From Rhynchopus euleeides (taxonomy: Eukaryota > Euglenozoa > Diplonemea > Diplonemida > Diplonemidae): 64,000 nucleotides of DNA. The position numbers and the translations under genes were made by a program. Under the pieces are notes generated by a model, which was given only the letters and a program-made list of their open reading frames with translations, did not search any database and was not told the origin of the DNA. Positions 62,746 through 64,000 of this stretch are shown piece by piece (positions within the stretch are counted from its first letter, which is position 1; the number at the start of each line of letters is the position of its first letter). The DNA lies in NCBI GenBank assembly GCA_963210315.1, contig OY723290.1, positions 1,488,001-1,552,000 on the forward strand, in the 5' to 3' direction.

Positions 62746-64000
62746 ATGCCTGCCGCACGCAGGCGGAAGAGGATCTGCGAGGACACCAGCAGCGAAGATG
62801 AGGAGGCCCAAGAGCTGACACCCAAGAAGGCACGCGAGGAGACTCAGGAGCCGCACTCAACGGAGACCGCAGTGACCCGGCGGAGGCGGCGGCGCCTTAT
62901 GCCCAAGGAGTCCATGCCGATGGACGACGATGATGACATGGTCACAGTGGTGCCGCAGAGGCCCATCACCTTCCAGCCGACAGAGGCCTTGTCGCCCGGG
63001 CAGCTGCCGCGCCCCCCACGCACGTCGGCTCCACCTGACAGGAAGCGTCTTCTCAATCAGAAGCGTGATGAGCTGAAGGCGTTGCTCGCCCCTCAGCACG
63101 CGTCGCGGCAGGAGCAGATCCACGCATCGCTGCTGGCCCTCGAGCAGACGAAGCGTGCCGCCACCCCCAACAAGGGGGGCGTCGCGGCGCCTGCGGAGTC
63201 GCCGGCGTCGTCTGTCGGGCCCATCGCCCCCCTGCCCCCGCAGATCGCTGAGGGCAACACCGCGCGCAAGTCGGGCATGCTGCTGCAGGGCACAGAGGTA
63301 TGCATGGGAGATGGGAGGGCGCTGTGTTCTGATTGTGGTGTCAGCTTGGCCTCCCTACCACCGCCCCAACAGGAGAGGCGCAGCAGGCCCAAGCCCACCG
63401 GAGGGGTTGACGTGTTCATCTGGGATGACGCCGCCTCCGGCGCGTCGCCCCCGACAGCCCCCTCTGAGGTGCCTCAGACGCCCTCGCAGTGCGGCGTCGC
63501 GGCAGCGGCGACACCTGCCGCCCCCACCACCGCCTCGGGCTTCGGCCCCCTTGTGACGCCGCAGGGCCAGGGCACTGCGACGGCTGCCCTGGCGGGTATG
63601 CGCAGCAGCCCCGCCGTGCCGCACCCCGGCTCCGCCTCCCCGGCGGATGGGACAGCAGACGGTACTGCGGACAGCGGCTACGACGACGTCCTGATCATGA
63701 CGGAGGACGTCACAGGCGACCCCCCTGTGGTGAGCCCTGCCGAGCCGCACACCCCTGCCCCTGCCAGCCCTGCGCAGGACGCACGCATGAGCATCACGCC
63801 TGTGAGGCAGCAGGCAGCGCCGCCTCCCTCCCCAGCTGCCACACCGCAGGGCGACAACGCCGCCACCGCCACCACCACCACCACCACCACCACCACCCCT
63901 ATCCGTGGCACCCCCAGCCCGCAGCAGCAGCAGCAAGTCATGGAGGAGGTTGCTCCACCCTCCGACCCCGCCTCCGCCATGGAGGTGGCAGCAGCGGTGG
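62746..64000 (+). CDS. Disordered, low-complexity protein of unknown function (partial)
   Basis: The frame starts with ATG at 62746 and runs past the window end. Exon 1 is 62746-63297 and exon 2 starts at 63373. The N-terminus has an RRRKR basic motif and an acidic SSEDEE patch, and a second basic cluster RRRRRR near residue 47, as in nuclear proteins. Residues 105-140 (KRLLNQKRDELKALL...LLALEQTK) look helical. The rest is Pro/Ala/Thr-rich, with poly-Thr and poly-Gln runs near the window end. I recognise no domain. The proposed 75 bp intron (GTATGC...CCCAACAG) has a length divisible by three and no in-frame stop, so both spliced and retained forms would be translatable. The C-terminus is missing. 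Confidence 0.7.
   Translation, partial: MPAARRRKRICEDTSSEDEEAQELTPKKAREETQEPHSTETAVTRRRRRRLMPKESMPMDDDDDMVTVVPQRPITFQPTEALSPGQLPRPPRTSAPPDRKRLLNQKRDELKALLAPQHASRQEQIHASLLALEQTKRAATPNKGGVAAPAESPASSVGPIAPLPPQIAEGNTARKSGMLLQGTEVCMGDGRALCSDCGVSLASLPPPQQERRSRPKPTGGVDVFIWDDAASGASPPTAPSEVPQTPSQCGVAAAATPAAPTTASGFGPLVTPQGQGTATAALAGMRSSPAVPHPGSASPADGTADGTADSGYDDVLIMTEDVTGDPPVVSPAEPHTPAPASPAQDARMSITPVRQQAAPPPSPAATPQGDNAATATTTTTTTTTPIRGTPSPQQQQQVMEEVAPPSDPASAMEVAAAV
63298..63372 (+). other. Intron (75 bp) in the last gene
   Basis: Starts GTATGCATGG and ends CCCCAACAG after GAG, like other introns in the window. It is the shortest. The reading frame is open through it, so splicing is inferred from the signals only. 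Confidence 0.7.

Overview
The window looks like nuclear DNA of a GC-rich, intron-bearing unicellular eukaryote. The evidence is a ribosomal protein eS17 gene with two phase-0 spliceosomal introns (GTATG...CAG), a myosin, a CLK-type kinase, a Hop2 homologue, DDX21-like helicases and two large membrane adenylate cyclases. The cyclases carry the long-insert catalytic domain familiar from protist receptor cyclases such as those of kinetoplastids. I cannot name the species. Every gene I accept as a host gene lies on the + strand; the only - strand coding traces are inside or derived from mobile elements. That recalls the one-directional gene clusters of kinetoplastids and dinoflagellates, but no spliced leader can be shown from DNA alone.

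Layout. 1-2.7 kb: the end of an unknown gene, RPS17, and a small probable mitochondrial membrane protein. 3.4-10.5 kb: a dense block of terminal-inverted-repeat (TIR) elements. It holds a 0.98 kb TA-flanked element, a 1.1 kb fold-back element and a 4.9 kb element (family A). Family A contains copies of families B and C, and family B contains a reading frame broken by a hAT-type insertion. 10.6-15.2 kb: HOP2, a hAT-type element, and a 735-residue adenylate cyclase. 15.2-28 kb: gene-poor, with family F at 20.6-22.7 kb and a second family-A copy (22.7-25.7 kb) that encloses families D, E and C. 28-29.7 kb: a low-complexity protein of unknown function. 30.7-32.6 kb: repeat H carrying a third family-A copy. 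32.9-38.1 kb: a 1743-residue receptor adenylate cyclase. 38.4-41 kb: minisatellites, tandem repeats and an empty copy of repeat H. 41.1-49.3 kb: myosin, a kelch-repeat protein with a LINE fragment in its intron, and the CLK kinase. 49.3-54.3 kb: no credible gene. 54.3-62.1 kb: a tandem duplication of a DDX21-like helicase gene with its flanks. 62.7-64 kb: the start of a disordered protein cut by the window end.

The genes do not form one pathway. Two coherent themes emerge. One is cAMP signalling: both cyclases have a catalytically complete domain followed by a degenerate second cyclase domain, and the larger has two ectodomain blocks. The other is a nested population of non-autonomous DNA transposons. 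The third family-A copy can be compared with an unoccupied copy of the same repeat 9 kb away, which proves its boundaries and its TA target duplication. No transposase gene was recognised, so the elements were presumably moved from elsewhere in the genome.
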